A DNA stretch of 64,000 nucleotides from Torymus aiolomorphi (GCA_036365515.1 CM070876.1:173625978-173689977); one strand, 5' to 3'; positions 13,580 to 26,849 are shown, numbered from the stretch's first letter. Made by a program: numbers and translations. The notes: generated by a model from the sequence alone, not told the origin.

Positions 13580-13833
13580 CACGGAGAAAAATAACATAGG
13601 AAAAATTGCCATATTTGATTGTAAGTCGAGGACAGACTGAAATCCTCCACAAAATTGCCATAATTTATGGTAAAAATTGCCATAAATTTATAGTAATTTT
13701 TACAATGTAGGAAAAATTGCCATAAATTTATGGCAATTTTTACCATAAATTATGGCAATTTTGTGGAGGATTTCAGTCTGTCCTCGACTTACAATCAAAT
13801 ATGGCAATTTTTCCTATGTTATTTTTCTCCGTG
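13580..13833. mobile_element. 254-bp near-perfect palindromic MITE with TA target duplication
   Basis: The element reads CACGGAGAAAAATAACAT at the left end and its complement at the right end, flanked by TA on both sides. The two arms are near-identical along about 110 bases. The motif AAAATTGCCATA recurs several times inside each arm. This structure and TA duplication fit a Tc1/mariner-dependent miniature element. It has no coding capacity. Confidence 0.8.
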
Positions 13834-13843
13834 TATATGTATT

Positions 13844-14810
13844 ATATATGTGGCTTCCAGGAATAACGACTTAACTGACTTTTACGCGTTTTCGAGAAAT
13901 CGACGTTTTAAAATTTCTGTCATGACACTTCATATGTAAGATCAAAATGCGCGAGATGAGTCATAACAATTTAGACATTTACAAAGGTATCGAATATCTT
14001 TCGAACCCCACTATCAGCTGCTAAAATACATTTTTGTTCTTTGTATAAACATACAAAACAATGCAGTTAAGTCGTTATTCCGGTATCTGTGCAGTTAAGT
14101 GGTTTAGGAAAATTGTTCAAATAAGATAAATAACAGTTATTTCTACACTTAAAAGATAGAATACGAATTCTTTTTTAATAGTATATTACGCACCATGGGA
14201 GGAAAAAACTTGGACAGTCTATAGCTCGTGTAAACACGAGCTATGGGCTGGCCCATTTTTCTCCCGTGGTGCGTATACTATTTTTCGTCATACCCGGGCC
14301 GAAAATACCGCATTCCCGTTTTTGCGCCGGGAGGGAATGTGGTACTTTCGGCCAGGGTATGGCAAAAATATTCATTCCCGCGCATGCGCCTTCAACGGAA
14401 TGTGCGTGAAGTCAACGGAATTCGGTAAACCCAATACCGAACGTTACTCGGTTACTGTTTATGTACACTCACCCCATCGCTCGGCAATCAAAGCTGTTGT
14501 GTTATCTTCTATTATCTATTACTTTTGATCTTTGTTGCTATAAAAATAGGTATGTCATAATTTATTTATTGTATACTATTAACTTCAAAACGGTGCTTTT
14601 AATTAAATATAAATATTCAGTTAAGTGATTTTTCCGGGTACAGGTGCAGTTAAGTGGTTATGCACTTAGCTGATATTTGCTCTTTGAATGCGTTTCAGAT
14701 TTCCGGACCAAGTCTACATGAAAAAGGGTAGTTAGAAGGTATAAATTCCGGGGCTAACTCAATTTTGACAAAAAGTCAGTTAAGTCGTTATACCTGGAAG
14801 CCGCAGATAT
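13844..14810. mobile_element. Non-autonomous DNA transposon family B, copy 1 (with nested insert)
   Basis: The terminal inverted repeats contain TGGCTTCCAGGAATAACGAC at the left and its complement at the right. The same sequence occurs at 22121-22715 (inverted) and 29493-30242. Inside are several copies of CAGTTAAGT(C/G)GTTAT, some paired as in CAGTTAAGTCGTTATTCCGG. No protein is encoded. Relative to the copy at 29493 it carries a 188-bp insertion at about 14179-14366. Confidence 0.75.
14179..14366. mobile_element. Nested double-hairpin insertion inside family B copy 1
   Basis: It is absent from the otherwise collinear copy at 29493-30242. It consists of two adjacent inverted repeats: TAGTATATTACGCACCATGG against CCGTGGTGCGTATACTA (14179-14281), and CATACCCGGGCCGAAAATAC against its near complement (14288-14360). 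It looks like a small element or two inserted into an older one. Confidence 0.55.
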
Positions 14811-15015
14811 ATTAAAGATTTAACTATAAAGTAAAGGTGTATTGTTTTTTGGTAATATAAAGCTTAGCTTATTAAAGGCTTTATAAAATTCATATTTCCA
14901 AAACATATCTATTTAAAGTAATTTGCATAAAATTATTATTGCTACTTAATTGCCCTAACTTTCTAAACCCTTAAATAGTTGTCCTTGGAATTCTCCCTAA
15001 TTAAATTGTCATTAC

Positions 15016-15823
15016 TACCCGCGTGAAGATATAATATGAGATCTCATATGAGATTGTAATTGAAATCTCATATAGATTTCACATGAGATCTATATGAGTT
15101 CTCATATGAGATCTCATATGAGATCCTGATACGAATTTCAGACATTATATCTCATGTGAGATCTTATATGGGATCTCACCAGCCATTTTCTATTAACTAA
15201 AAAAATTTGAGACATTAGATCTCATCTGAGATCTCATATGAGACCTCATCTGCAATTTTCATTCGTTAATAAATAATTTATTTTTGCAATAAATTTTTTT
15301 TATAATATTTATTTTTTATAATAAATGTTATATTTTATGGAATATTTAGAAATAGAATGAAATAAAATATTAACATTAGTAAAACGTATTGATAAAACTT
15401 TATTGCTCTTTTTTAAGATTCATTAAAATATACTGTTTATTCATACTTTTACATTAACAATAAATTATTTATTAATTAATTAAAATTGCAGAGACATTAG
15501 ATCTCATCTGAGATCTCATATGAGATCTCATATGAGATTTTACATGAGATCTAAGGTCTGAAATTTTTTTATTAATTATAAAATTGCAGATGAGATCTCA
15601 TATGATATCTCAGATGAGATCTAACGTCTCAAATTTTTTTACTTAATAGAAAATGGCTGATGAGATCTCATATGAGATCTCACATGAGATATAATGTCTG
15701 AAATTCGTATAAGGATCTCATATGAGATCTCATATGAGAACTCATATAGATCTCATATAAAATCTATATGAGATCTCAATTACAATCTCATATGAGATCT
15801 CATATTATATTTTCACGCGGGTA
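15016..15823. mobile_element. 808-bp foldback element built of GAGATCTCAT repeats
   Basis: The ends read TACCCGCGTGAA and TTCACGCGGGTA. Both arms (about 15016-15262 and 15575-15823) consist largely of reiterated ATGAGATCTCATATGAGATC, itself palindromic, so the element can pair both arm to arm and within each arm. The AT-rich centre at about 15262-15480 is unique, followed by an extra repeat-bearing segment. Two collinear unique spacers (AAATTTTTTT…GAAAATGGCTGATGAGATC and complement) confirm arm homology. No coding capacity is seen. Confidence 0.75.
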
Positions 15824-15991
15824 TAATACTGAGTATTTAATCCGGGGGAAATACGACTATTTGGCGGCGTTAATTAGGGTCTGTACAGGTAATAAATGTT
15901 CCGCAAATTCTAACCAATGGGTAAAAGATACAAGTCAAAAATATTAATTGAAAAAATTAAGGGATGTGAATAGCTTCAGTTAAAGGAGATA

Positions 15992-16881
15992 TGAGTAATT
16001 CTACAGAACCTTTAACTTTTACAGTCTGACACGATATATCATGAAATTCTTGTATAATATATTAGAAAGTAGGCCCTTGTATGTATTTAAGTGAAATAAG
16101 TATTGTAAAGAAGAACAACGAGCTCAAAGTAAGATTTCTACCGAATTTCAAAGCGTACAACTCAACATTTTTTTTTTTGATATCGCTGTAAAAAAAATAA
16201 CTTTAGTCCAATCACTCTGGAAATATAATAGAATCTTCGTATAATGGTACTCTTCCAAAAAAAGGTGCCAAGAGTGTGCCAATCTTTAAAAAAAATTGTG
16301 CAACCTAAAATGTGAGCGTACACTGATTTTTAGAAATCCGTAAATTTTTTAATTTTTTCAATATAGGAAAAATAACTTTTAATTTTTTTAATTTCTAATT
16401 TCATACGTTCATTCTACACTAAAAACCATAAAAAATGAGACCTCCGGTGTGCGTGTGCCTTAAAAACTTATTTTATAGGAACACTTTAAAAATAGTCTGT
16501 TCTGTGCGAAACTCCTTCGGAAAAACATTTTCGAGTGGCACACTTAAAGGACATTGAGGAGGGCTAACAACTACGCTGTGATTTCTTCCTTACACTATTT
16601 CTAAAGTTCTCATCACATGTTTTAGTTGTCATTCGGTATCTTACGAGGTGAAATCGACGTTTCAGTAACATAAAATTTTAACAAAAAAATTGTAAAAAGT
16701 TTAATTTTTTCCATGTATTGTACAATATAAAAAATAACTTTGTCCAAAAACGAATTACGCCAATTGTTTCTTACTCCTTAAGAGCTCTAGAAATAAGAAA
16801 AAAATGTCCCATTAGTCTGCCACTAAATTATTTTTTTGATGATTTTTAAATGAAAAGTTAAAGGTTCTGTAGAATTACTCA
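15992..16881. mobile_element. About 890-bp element with 29-bp perfect terminal inverted repeats
   Basis: The left terminus at 15992-16020 begins TGAGTAATTCTACAGAACC. The right terminus at 16853-16881 is its exact complement. A diverged relative of the terminus is present at 26698-26735. The interior is AT-rich without a recognisable gene. The element class is unknown. Confidence 0.55.
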
Positions 16882-18609
<1,728 letters not shown>

Positions 18610-19833
18610 TTATATATAAATCCACTCAACTTGTGATGAACAAAAACGGTCCGTACGATCCTCTCGATCAGTTATTATAACTGCTGCATCGGAATGACTA
18701 GCTACACATTTTGTATTTTTGAGCCGATTTTTGCGGTGTCCGTTACAGGGATTAATATTGTTCTCTTTATACTTACAAAAGACGCACGAGCTCAGTACGA
18801 AGAACTTAAGGTTGGATGCTTTCCGGAACAGTCTATCAAGTTCTTCATATGGCATTTCATATTTGTCCAGTACTAAAACAAGGCTCTTCAAATAAGGCAG
18901 GTTGAACAGCAATGGAATGAAATTTAGATTATATGCATCGTCCACGGAGATACTCAAGGAGATGCGCTCAAGTTTCTGACAATTTTCGGCAATATCAACT
19001 ATGAACTGGGTTTCAAGCCGGCTGTGTTGAATTATGAGGTTTAGAGATCGTAGATTCTTCAGTTTCCTCAAGAGCTGAAACTCGTGTAAAATGCAGGTAT
19101 CGTAGTTTGTAATACTAAGTTGGTACTTTATCTCAACGAGCGACTCGGCAAGTTTATCCGCTAACCCAGCGGTGAGTTTGAAAAATGGACAGGATTTTAC
19201 ATACAGGATCTCCAGCTGACCAGGGTCGAGGTGATCGAAGTCGCTGGCCTTATAGGTACTATCAGAAATCTTTAGTCGGCGCAGTCGCTTGTTCCTGCGA
19301 AACAGTTCACTCAAATCGCCATTTTCGTTCGAGAAGTATTTCAAGCTCAGCGCCTCAAGATTGCTGCAGGCGTACCAGTCCTCGCCATTCAGAATTAGGG
19401 ATCCTGTCGTCAGACTCTTCAGCTTAGGGCAGCACTCGACGATTCGCTTGATTGTTCCCATTTTCAAACCGTGGCGCAAGATGACATGCCACGGAATGGT
19501 GATCTCCTCGAGGTAGCGGCCTCGTCGTTTTAGAATTTTCTCCAGTATTTTCTCCAGCCTTTTCTTCTTCTTATTCTTCGTGTTCTTCGTGTTGCCATGT
19601 CGGAATTGAAAGGTAACCATGTCCTCGCAGATTGTCAGATGTTTGGAGTACGTGCACCAATTAGCTTGGCTGATATCAAGCCAGCGCTTACAGACACTTT
19701 CGATGCCCACCCTGTCGCGGTAGGGCAGCTTGTTGAATATTATACCGAGACTGTCGTCGTCCAGGCTGTTGATGTTGAACTCACTCTTTGCAACAGCGGC
19801 GTTAGATGTGGGAATGCGTTTTTCAGCTTCCAT
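18610..19833 (-). CDS. F-box and leucine-rich-repeat protein
   Basis: A single open frame of 407 residues on the minus strand. At about residues 20-65 it has an F-box (SLDDDSLGIIFNKLPYRDRV, then VCKRWLDIS), which in this family binds SKP1 in an SCF ubiquitin ligase. The rest is a series of irregular leucine-rich repeats (for example LEALSLKYFS, LRRLKISDSTY, LKNLRSLNLIIQ, LERISLSISV, LKSLVLVLDKYEM), expected to hold the substrate. The ATG at 19831-19833 opens the frame shortly before the F-box. A strong in-frame donor consensus (gtaagtata) at about 18769-18777 may end this exon; the last 56 or so residues after it look non-repetitive and may be intronic read-through. Function beyond adaptor class cannot be assigned. 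Confidence 0.75.
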   Translation of the reverse strand: MEAEKRIPTSNAAVAKSEFNINSLDDDSLGIIFNKLPYRDRVGIESVCKRWLDISQANWCTYSKHLTICEDMVTFQFRHGNTKNTKNKKKKRLEKILEKILKRRGRYLEEITIPWHVILRHGLKMGTIKRIVECCPKLKSLTTGSLILNGEDWYACSNLEALSLKYFSNENGDLSELFRRNKRLRRLKISDSTYKASDFDHLDPGQLEILYVKSCPFFKLTAGLADKLAESLVEIKYQLSITNYDTCILHEFQLLRKLKNLRSLNLIIQHSRLETQFIVDIAENCQKLERISLSISVDDAYNLNFIPLLFNLPYLKSLVLVLDKYEMPYEELDRLFRKASNLKFFVLSSCVFCKYKENNINPCNGHRKNRLKNTKCVASHSDAAVIITDREDRTDRFCSSQVEWIYI

Positions 19834-20163
19834 CTTCAGTGTTTTTGAATACTTACGTTTAAAATTAGAACAGAAAGTGCGGAGAGTTAAAAGTTTGGAG
19901 TGAACCGTTTAGGTCAGAGGCCAAGCCAAGAATGACGAGTGGCCCTTTGTGTTTTCAGGTAGTAATCGGCCTGCAGCGACGCCTAGACGATTTTAACGCA
20001 GCGGCAGGCAAGAGGGAGCATCGTGTGAGCCTCTGTCTCTCTTGCGCACGCCTCCTCCATACTTTCTCTTGCGCTCATTGACGCGTCTAAGGTATACATT
20101 GAGAGAAGTGGGCGCCTCTACCTATAGTCCGTGCAAAGTACGTGCAGGACTATGCGAAATAAA
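19834..20163. promoter_or_regulatory. Probable promoter region of the F-box gene
   Basis: GC-richer sequence directly upstream of the F-box start on the minus strand. A second gtaagt donor consensus lies about 20 bases upstream of the ATG (near 19850), so an alternative transcript skipping this start is conceivable. No TATA box is clear. Confidence 0.3.
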
Positions 20164-20300
20164 AAAGTAGAGTTTTCGTTGTTGCACGATAACTAGAGTA
20201 AAAATCAACCGATCGTTCTGAAATGTGGCACAGATATATCTTTTTTATATCTTCAAATCGAGTTCGTTGCTCAAAAAAATCTGACTGTCACGGCCAAAGA
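20164..20300 (+). repeat. Dispersed repeat family C, copy 1
   Basis: GCACGATAAC, then a GGCACAGAT block, a GTTCGTTGC block and CCAAAGATAT follow in the same order at 21496-21650, with clear divergence. This is a direct repeat about 1.3 kb apart, of unknown class. Confidence 0.55.
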
Positions 20301-20309
20301 TATTGGAGC

Positions 20310-21159
20310 TTAAGGTGGTTCTCCAGGTTTTGAAGATATCTAAAGGGTTACTGATACTTTGCATAACTATTAATTAATACTTCAAGAAATTGTATCCGAA
20401 AGATTATGTCAGCTTGCCAGGGAAAAATTGGAGAAAAACTATTTTAAAAACGGCAACTGTAACATAGTCTCATATGGCTCGAAGGTTTAAGGAGGCCGGA
20501 AGTGAAAGGTTTTTTTATTGATAGAAATCTATCATAAATTTGAAAAATGAGATTCTAATAGTTTTGTATGCAAGCTTTCAAAATATGCAAAGAAAAATAC
20601 AGGTTGCCAGGCAAAATCATAAAATATTAAGTATTAAATTTGGCGATATCTCTTAGGTTAATTTAGAATTCGCTACGATGCTTAGCAACGACGCAACTCA
20701 TTCTAATAAACACAAGAAATATTACTATATGATTATTCGAATTATGTCCAATGGTTTTTGACCATTTTCCTTTTTATTTATCAATATTATTTTATAAATT
20801 GTCCTTTTCTAGGTCCTCTTTTTATCCTAGATTTATTTATACAAAAACTTTTTTTAGATTTGGAGTCATCTTTTTTTATAAAATAGTTAATATGTACTAT
20901 CTTAACCTACACTTGCACGTCAGAAAGAAACAGCACATAAACAAAGAAGCTTAATTGACTTTACTACGTAGTCAAATTGACTTCAAATAAGTAGTTTAAT
21001 ATTTGCATTAAATAACTTATATGAACGCAAACTGCCATACCTTTCTTAGAAAATGTAAAAAAGATTATTAAATCATTTTCGATCTATATTTGATTAGTTT
21101 TTAGAAGAATTTTTTTGCACCACTCATTTGACTAAAGAGTTGCTGGAGAACCTCCTTAA
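20310..21159. mobile_element. Possible 850-bp element with short inverted termini
   Basis: TTAAGGTGGTTCTCCAGG at the left and its near complement (GCTGGAGAACCTCCTTAA) at the right. The interior is AT-rich with no recognisable protein. It lies between the two family C repeats, so the whole may be one larger degraded element. Confidence 0.4.
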
Positions 21160-21170
21160 ACAAATTTTTT

Positions 21171-21345
21171 TCGACACTCCTTGCGGGAAGTTCGATTTCC
21201 CGAACGCTCGGCAAAAAGCGTGTGCTCAAAATCAAACTTTCCACACGTCGTATCAAAAAGTTCTGTACGATATATGTATGGGAAAGTAGATTTTCGTCTC
21301 ATGTGACGTTTACACCCGAGCGAAGCGAGGTCGTAATGTACTATT
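21171..21345 (+). repeat. Dispersed repeat family D, copy 1
   Basis: Starts TCGACACTCC(T)TGCGGGAA and ends GTCGTAATGTACTATT. The same sequence in the same order occurs at 35908-36123 inside an HSL intron. It carries the CGAGCGAAGCGAG palindrome also seen at 24700. No coding capacity. Confidence 0.7.
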
Positions 21346-21495
21346 TTTTTAATTTTTGAATCGCGATTTTTCAGAGAATACTTGATTTATCGACTTAAAA
21401 TTTTAACCACTTATTACACTCATTGAAGACAATATTTGGTTCAAATTTCAAGTGATTATCTACATTTGTTTTTAAGAAAAAAGTATTTTAGAAAA

Positions 21496-21650
21496 AAATA
21501 GAGTTTTCTTTGTCGCACGATAACAAGAGTAAAAGTCATCAACCAATCTTTTTGAAATTTGGCACAGATGCTTATAGCTTTCTTATACCTTCGGATCATG
21601 TTCGTTGCCCACATAAATCTGAGTGTCACGACCAAAGATATATTGGAGGT
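21496..21650 (+). repeat. Dispersed repeat family C, copy 2
   Basis: Diverged copy of 20164-20300 in direct orientation. The remaining sequence to 21920 is unassigned. Confidence 0.55.
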
Positions 21651-21920
21651 TAAAAATTGTTTAAAATACTTTCTGGATATATGGACATAAGAAGAGTGGT
21701 TTATTTTTATTTCAAATGTGTATTTTAGTATGTATTTTAATTTATAATTTGCTCATGATAAGAGGCACTAAAATGTTTCAGAATCCACAGTAAACTTTAT
21801 TCTATATAAGAGTCAAGAAAATTTTCGTTTTTTCAGTGATTCTTAGTTCATAAACTGTTTATTTTTAATTTTACAAGATGTGAGCAATGATAGATTATTA
21901 ATTCAAGTATTTTTAACCCC

Positions 21921-22120
<200 letters not shown>

Positions 22121-22121
<1 letters not shown>

Positions 22122-22710
22122 ATGGCTTCCAGGAATAACGACTTAACTGATTTTTTATCAAAATTGAGTTAGCACCGGAATTTATACCTTCTAACTATCC
22201 TTTTTCATGTAGACTTGGTCCGGAAATCTGAAACGTGTTCAAAGAGCAAATATCAGCTAAGTGCATAACCACTTAACTCACCTGTGCCCGGAAAAACCAC
22301 TTAACTGAATATTTATATTTAATTAAAAGCACCATTTTGAAGTTAATACTATACAATAAACAGATTATAACATACCTACTTTTACAGCAACAAAGATCAA
22401 AGGCAATAGATAATAGAAGGTAACACAACACAGTTTTGATTGTCGTGCGATGGGGCGAGTGTGCATAAACAGTAACCGAGTAACGTTTGGGATTCAGTTT
22501 ACCGAATTCCGTTGACCTCACAAAGAACAAAAATGTATTCTAGCAGTTGATAGTGGGTTTCGAAAGATATTCGATACCTTTGTAAATGTCTAAATTGTTA
22601 TGACTCATCTCGCGCATTTCGATCTTACATATGAAGTGTCACGACAGAAATTTTAAAACGGCGATTTCTCGAAAACACATAAAAGTCAGTTAGGTCGTTA
22701 TTCCTGCAAT

Positions 22711-22715
<5 letters not shown>
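22121..22715. mobile_element. Transposon family B, copy 2 (inverted, internally shortened)
   Basis: In reverse orientation to the copies at 13844 and 29493. The left end reads TATGGCTTCCAGGAATAACG; the right end reads GTCGTTATTCCTGCAATCC. It retains the CAGTTAAGT motifs and the conserved internal block with ATCTTTCGAAA. Microsatellites (GT)n and (CA)n abut its two termini. Confidence 0.7.

Positions 22716-22791
<76 letters not shown>
22712..22791. repeat. (CA)n microsatellite at the right end of family B copy 2
   Basis: An uninterrupted CA run starting immediately after the terminal CAATCC. Confidence 0.95.
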
Positions 22792-22794
<3 letters not shown>

Positions 22795-22853
22795 GAACTA
22801 TTCTAAAAATTATTTCCCTCTTACGTCTCGAAAAAAATAAAAAAATTTTTTTG

Positions 22854-23210
22854 AAGGTACACTCATCGGACAAGGTTTTTCTTGTTCTTTAAGCTTTTCT
22901 GAATGTGAAAAAAATAGGTACACGCTCGATTGAATGGCATACTTTTTTGACGCGACTTTTAAGTCAATTTTGGATTGAAAAGAATTGATGGAAATTTCAC
23001 CTTTTTTTTCTAAACGACGAAACTTGAAAAGATGATTTAATTTTTAAGGCACATTTACAGGACAAAGTTTTTCTTGTTCTTTAAGTCTTTCTGAATGTCA
23101 AAAAAATTATTTACAAGTCCGATTGAATGGTAACTTTTTTAGCGCGACTTTTAAATCTAAAAATTAAGGAAAATTTCGTCTTTTTTCTATACGGCAACAC
23201 TTATAAATAC
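22854..23210 (+). repeat. Diverged tandem duplication, period about 193 bp
   Basis: The block GACAAGGTTTTTCTTGTTCT followed by TTTCTGAATGT at 22871 recurs at about 23064 as GACAAAGTTTTTCTTGTTCT. A GATTGAATGG segment and a GCGCGAC/ACGCGAC segment follow in both. The class is unknown. Confidence 0.55.
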
Positions 23211-23324
23211 TGGCATCTGCCTATTTGATTTTCCCATAAATAATTATCTACACTGAAATTATTACTTAAAAAGTTACAGTTTTCTAAGAAATAATTGTTA
23301 TTACAATTACTACTTCCCATAATA

Positions 23325-24571
23325 TTGGGTCCTTGAATAAGTTCTCGCTGTTTCCTAACAGATGGCGTTACCAGGACTAAGTGTATGTAATTTCAGATGC
23401 TCACGCATCTATAAGGAAGTACTGTCGGTAAACAGCGTTTTTTGTTCTTACTACTAAAAATGTCAAGTTTTGTGCCAAGTAAAGAGTATATGCGGGGAAT
23501 TTTATTGCACTATTTTATTAAAAAAAATCTGCAGTTGAAGCGCACAGGATTCTTGTTGAAACTTACGGTGACCATGCTCTGTGGGAAACGACATGCAGAG
23601 ACTGGTTTCGACGCATCAAAAATAACGATTTTGATTTTGGAGATAAAGAACGTGCTGGTGCACCAAAAAAGTTTGAAGACGAAGAATTGGAGGAATTACT
23701 AAATGAAGACTCATGTCAGACGCTAGCTGAACTTGCAAAATCATTACGAGTAGATGAGACAACAGTTTCGAAACGTTTGAAAACGTTAGGAATGATCCAG
23801 AAGCAAGGACATTGGGTGCCGTATAAGTTGAAGCCGAGAGACGTCGAACGGCGTTTTCTCACGTGTGAAATGCTGCTTCAACGGCAGAAAAGGAAAGGTT
23901 TTTTGCATTGTATCGTGACTGGCGATGAAAAGTGGATACAGTACGATAATTTTAAGCGTAAAAATCGTGGGGTAAGCCCGGCCATGCATCAACATCGTCC
24001 GCAAAGCCAAATATCCATGGTTCGAAGCTTCTCCTCTGCATTTGGTGGGATCAGCAGGGTGTAATTTATTATGAACTGCTGAAACCGAACGAAACTATCA
24101 CGGGAGATCGCTATCGACTGCAATTGATGTGTTTGAGCCAAGCCCTAAATGAAAAACGGCCGCTGTACGAGCAGAGATACGACAAGGCGATTTTGTTACA
24201 TGACAATGCTCGGTCACATGTTGCAAAAGTCTTCAAAAAAACTTTGGAGGCGCTTCAATGGGATGTCCTACCTCATCCGCCGTATAGCCCAGACATTGCT
24301 CCTTCCGACTATCACTTGTTCCGGTCGATGGCTCATGGCTTGGCTGAGCAGCACTTCCATTCTTATGAAGATGCTAAAAAATGGGTCGATTCTTGGACAG
24401 CTTCAAAAGACGAGCAGTTCTTCTGATATGGAATCCGTAAATTGCCAGAAAGATGGGAGAAAGTAGTGACTAGTGATGGGCAATATTTTGAGTGACATGC
24501 TTTTTACTACATACTTTAAATAAAGCATCAATTTTCACAAAAAAACAGCGAGAACTTATTCAAGGTACCAA
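23325..24571 (+). mobile_element. mariner transposon (Tc1/mariner superfamily), inactive copy
   Basis: 1247 bp, the typical length, flanked by TA on both sides. The terminal inverted repeats carry CCTTGAATAAGTTCTCGCTG on the left and the complement on the right. The interior encodes one transposase on the plus strand, now broken (see the pseudogene entry). Confidence 0.9.
23460..24495 (+). pseudogene. mariner transposase pseudogene
   Basis: The family excises and inserts DNA at TA sites using a DDE/D nuclease. Starting at the ATG at 23460 the frame is lost by a one-base deletion in an A run at about 23520. It continues in the next frame through the helix-turn-helix region (LAKSLRVDETTVSKRLKTLG), WVPYKLKPRD and the first catalytic block TGDEKW. 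It shifts again at about 23960-23972, then carries the second block LHDNARSH and the third, PYSPDIAPSDYHLF, the D,D34D arrangement of mariner. An in-frame TGA at 24424-24426 precedes the expected C-terminus (GIRKLPERWEK). Two frameshifts plus a nonsense codon make it non-functional, although the termini look usable in trans. Confidence 0.9.
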
Positions 24572-24644
24572 TAATTTGCTACTAGCGATAATTCAATAAA
24601 TATTTGAAAACGTAAAATCATTATCTATCTTTTTTCAAACTTTA

Positions 24645-24835
24645 CTAGTACATTTCGACACGGGTGGGGAAGTCGATTATTTAGCTGGTGTGACTTTTTG
24701 CACGAGCGAAGCGAGTGCGAAAAAGTCACACCACCTAAATAATCGACTTACGCACTAGTTTCGAACGGTATCTTATACCACGAGCGCCGAAAAATCATAT
24801 CAAAGTTGTGATTTTGAGGTTAGAGTGGTATAAAT
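24645..24835 (+). repeat. Dispersed repeat family E with central 80-bp hairpin
   Basis: The outer parts match 12815-12915. In the middle, 24670-24749 is a near-perfect hairpin whose loop carries GCACGAGCGAAGCGAGTGC, the same motif found in family D. The copy at 12815 lacks this hairpin. Confidence 0.65.
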
Positions 24836-25098
24836 CAGCTTTACATATTCAATACATATTATAATTGAAATAACTAAGTGAATAAAGAACATAAGTCATT
24901 CCATTTATTTTTTTATTTAATAATTATGAGAAAATTATAAAATAAGTTTGAACAAGTAAATTCATAGCTCGTAAATTTTACAATTGCTTCCTCATAGAGA
25001 AAGCTTTGTAACGGTGAAAAAAATTTTCGAAAAAAAAATGTTCAAAAAGATGTTCTAAGGCGATATATTAGTTGATTTTGATCATTTTTGTTTTCGTG

Positions 25099-25204
<106 letters not shown>

Positions 25205-26849
25205 AACTCTTCACATCTCCGAAACGAATAGACCAATTTTCGTCGGGTAAAGCTTATTCTCTTCGTCTGGCGGGAAAAGAAAGGTACCCTGATGGACTTG
25301 AGTTTTTATTGATTTTCTTTTGGTTTATAACCAAAAAACGATTTTGAATTTTGAGTTTTTTTGATTTTTTCATATCTTACAGTCATTATTACATAATGTA
25401 ATAAACTTTTCTTGAAAGGTATTTAAATTACCTATATTTTCCTTTTTTAAAATTTAAAATATCTTCACTCTGTCAATTGTTATTAAGGAAAACTTGTTTA
25501 TATTTCATAAATTAATTTCTCAAAAAATAATCACCGAGACATCAACTGTTTTTGGATGGCTCAGAAAAAATACTCCATATGTTTTTTGACCATATTAAGT
25601 ATCTTCGAAAAAAATATAATGATTAATGTGACGGAAAATAATGGAAAATCAGAAAATTTATTGGGAACATTTAAATTGCATAGAAATATTTAAAGTTCTA
25701 CGTACCTGAGCGAATGATTTTAGACTTTCAGACTATAATAGAATATCATAAGAACATAAAAACTTAATTTTTTTTCATGACCCATGGATGTGCTATATTT
25801 CATATCGTTGTACCGAAAGGTTAAAATTTTGGAACTTTTTTTTACTATAAATAATAAGAACTCATTTATTGACTCGTGGAGTCGTAGCGTACCTTAGGTA
25901 AATTAAAAAAAACATTTGCTTATGGTGGGAGTAAAAACAAATAAAATAAGCCGAATTTGAAAGATGTGCTCTGATTATCAGAGAAAATATGTACTTTTCA
26001 TTTTATAATGCTGTTGCGAAAAATCTTTTTTCAACAGATATTTTTTAAATGCACCAACATAAAAAATAGAATTATTTGCTATAAACTATTGTTCCCTCTT
26101 CAAAAACTGTGTAAAAAAGTATCTTTAAGTCGCTAAAGCTGATCACCTTTTTTATACTGCAGTATATTAAATTTAAAACGATTAATTTATTAACTGTCAT
26201 AAATACTAATGTACTATACAGGTAAGGGTATGACTTTTCTAGATGGTTGCTGGAGTCCCGGGAAAAAAATTAGTAGATGATTATATATTTTCATCTATGG
26301 TTATATCTAATATTATAAAAATTATTAAAAAAAAATTTGTATGCATGCATTTTTAATCTATAGAGGGTGAAGATGCCATTTTTAGCAATATTAGCCTTTT
26401 TACCATATTTTTGATATCTTATATTTTTCCTACTTTAATGTCACTCTTTGGTGGTTTACATTATTATTTTTTATGAATTTTTTATCTCTTAGAAATAAAA
26501 ATTAAATAATTTTGTTACTAAAATTGGCATTATAAGATTATAATAGATACAAAAATATAACAATTTTAAGATAAAATATTCAAAAAAAGAAAAAAAATAA
26601 AATTTTCTATTAAGCATTCTTTAAGAAAAAGAGAACAGCATTAATTTTCTATTTTTTTATTATGAAAAGCCTAAATCTTAAATGTGTTTTTTAAAGTGAA
26701 AAGTTAAAGGTTTGTGAGATTACCTCATATATCAAAACGACATAATATTTTTAATTGAAATTTTTTATGCATATAGTATATCAAAAAAGCTATCCATTGA
26801 TATATTTAAAGCATAAGATAAACCATAATGCAAAGTCGTAAAAAATAAG

